DNA of 5,676 nucleotides from an uncultured Clostridia bacterium (GTDB lineage: Bacteria; Bacillota; Clostridia; Oscillospirales; CAG-272). The DNA lies in NCBI GenBank assembly GCA_945949385.1, contig CAMFEL010000124.1, forward strand, positions 1 through 5,676, in the 5' to 3' direction. Made by a program: the position numbers and the translations under genes. Positions 5,417 to 5,676 of this stretch are shown in pieces (position 1 is the stretch's first letter; every line of letters starts with the position of its first letter). A model generated the notes under the pieces. That model did no database searches. It saw only the letters and a program-made list of their open reading frames with translations, and was not told the DNA's origin.

Positions 5417-5565
5417 GTCAGCAGTCCCTCCGAGCCACCCTGCACGGCAAAAGGGAGGGGAGGAGATGGGTCTCCTCCCCTCCCTTTAGAATCCCACCCC
5501 TCCACTCGACACTGAAGAACATCAAATCGTTGCGTTGCAAGAGCACTACACATTCAACGAAGTGA
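5389..5565 (+). CDS. Doubtful small open frame, 58 aa, basic, spanning two hairpins
   Basis: ATG 5389 is preceded by GAGGTGA (5379-5385), a strong Shine-Dalgarno with short spacing, and the frame runs to TGA 5563-5565. The product begins MKYSKGLLSRQQSLRATL and is rich in Arg, Lys, Ser and Pro. It has no signal peptide, membrane segment or domain I recognise. Against it being a protein: two perfect hairpins (11 and 17 bp) occupy much of the frame, which dictates the residues, and the opposite strand is also open here. It may be the start of a gene broken by insertion of a hairpin repeat, or a ribosome-binding leader of an RNA element. I list it because the ribosome binding site is good, not because the product is convincing. 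Confidence 0.22.
   Translation: MKYSKGLLSRQQSLRATLHGKREGRRWVSSPPFRIPPLHSTLKNIKSLRCKSTTHSTK
5402..5429. repeat. Perfect 11-bp hairpin
   Basis: AGGGACTGCTG (5402-5412) and CAGCAGTCCCT (5419-5429) form an uninterrupted stem with loop TCCCGT. No U tract follows on either strand (the minus side runs into TCGAATATTTC), so terminator activity is weakly supported. With the next hairpin 20 nt away it looks like part of a structured RNA or interspersed repeat. Confidence 0.75.
5450..5487. repeat. Perfect 17-bp purine/pyrimidine hairpin
   Basis: The arms 5450-5466 (AAAGGGAGGGGAGGAGA) and 5471-5487 are exact inverse complements with loop TGGG. One arm is all purine and the other all pyrimidine. It ends in TTT, then AGAATCCC, so the U tract is too short for a classic terminator, though weak termination in either direction is possible. 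Such a long perfect arm is typical of intergenic hairpin repeats and transposon-derived elements. I know of no named family it belongs to. Confidence 0.8.
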
Positions 5566-5676
5566 AAAGGATCCTGCTCCGTTAGCCTAAACTTCAAGTC
5601 TCGCGACAGAAGTGTAGCAACGCTAATGAGCGTGTCGATAGCAGATTTATAGCTACCCACAGAAAGATAGAATAGC
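5488..5676. other. Region right of the hairpins, unassigned
   Basis: No gene, RNA or insertion-sequence terminus can be assigned. A minus-strand frame is open from the window edge (5676) to 5418. Its part right of the hairpins reads fairly protein-like (for example SAIDTLISVATLLSRDLKFR), but it runs straight through the 17-bp hairpin and ends there. A plus-strand frame also reads EEHQIVALQEHYTFNEVKRILLR before a stop at 5583-5585, without a start codon. These may be remnants of a mobile element or chance openness; the right-hand boundary lies outside the window. Confidence 0.35.

Noticed and set aside
5389..5676. tRNA, tmRNA, SRP RNA, RNase P RNA or rRNA in the hairpin region
   Set aside because: None of their conserved sequences is present: no CCA-end cloverleaf, no tag-peptide frame, no SRP or RNase P core motifs.

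Overview
The window looks like chromosomal DNA from an anaerobic gut-type Clostridia, most plausibly the Ruminococcaceae/Oscillospiraceae. The grounds are a type III glutamine synthetase (GlnN), a P-II protein with a YYRG T-loop, an asparagine T-box leader, strong Shine-Dalgarno sites and a moderate base composition. The genus cannot be fixed from this sequence alone.

Layout. Positions 2-337 (+) are the C-terminal end of an M3-family oligoendopeptidase that starts outside the window. A perfect 14-bp hairpin at 350-381 separates it from a convergent block of three minus-strand genes. In transcription order, right to left, these are glnN (4861-2765, type III glutamine synthetase), a P-II signalling protein (2680-2249) and asnB (1961-384, glutamine-hydrolysing asparagine synthetase).

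Control signals. glnN has a near-consensus promoter (TTGACA/TATAAT, 16-bp spacer). A rho-independent terminator starts only about 11 nt downstream of the predicted transcription start, so it is a candidate attenuator. A second hairpin lies just before the ribosome binding site. asnB is preceded by a leader of about 230 nt that reads as a T-box riboswitch. The likely specifier codon is AAC (Asn), and the UGGC of the T-box bulge matches an acceptor end GCCA. No intrinsic terminator is visible between this T-box and asnB.

Biological logic (inference). GlnN makes glutamine from glutamate and ammonium. P-II senses nitrogen and energy state, although its T-loop lacks the tyrosine that GlnD uridylylates in enterobacteria. 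AsnB consumes glutamine to make asparagine when uncharged tRNA-Asn accumulates. The block is a compact nitrogen-assimilation module with three control layers: an attenuated glnN leader, P-II sensing and a tRNA-sensing leader.

Positions about 5010-5676 contain no gene I can name. They hold A/T tracts, a short tandem repeat, an AT-rich dyad, a degenerate direct repeat of about 30 bp, and two perfect hairpins (11 bp and 17 bp) with little spacer between them. The hairpins lie inside a 58-codon open frame with a good ribosome binding site. This is the least explained part of the window.
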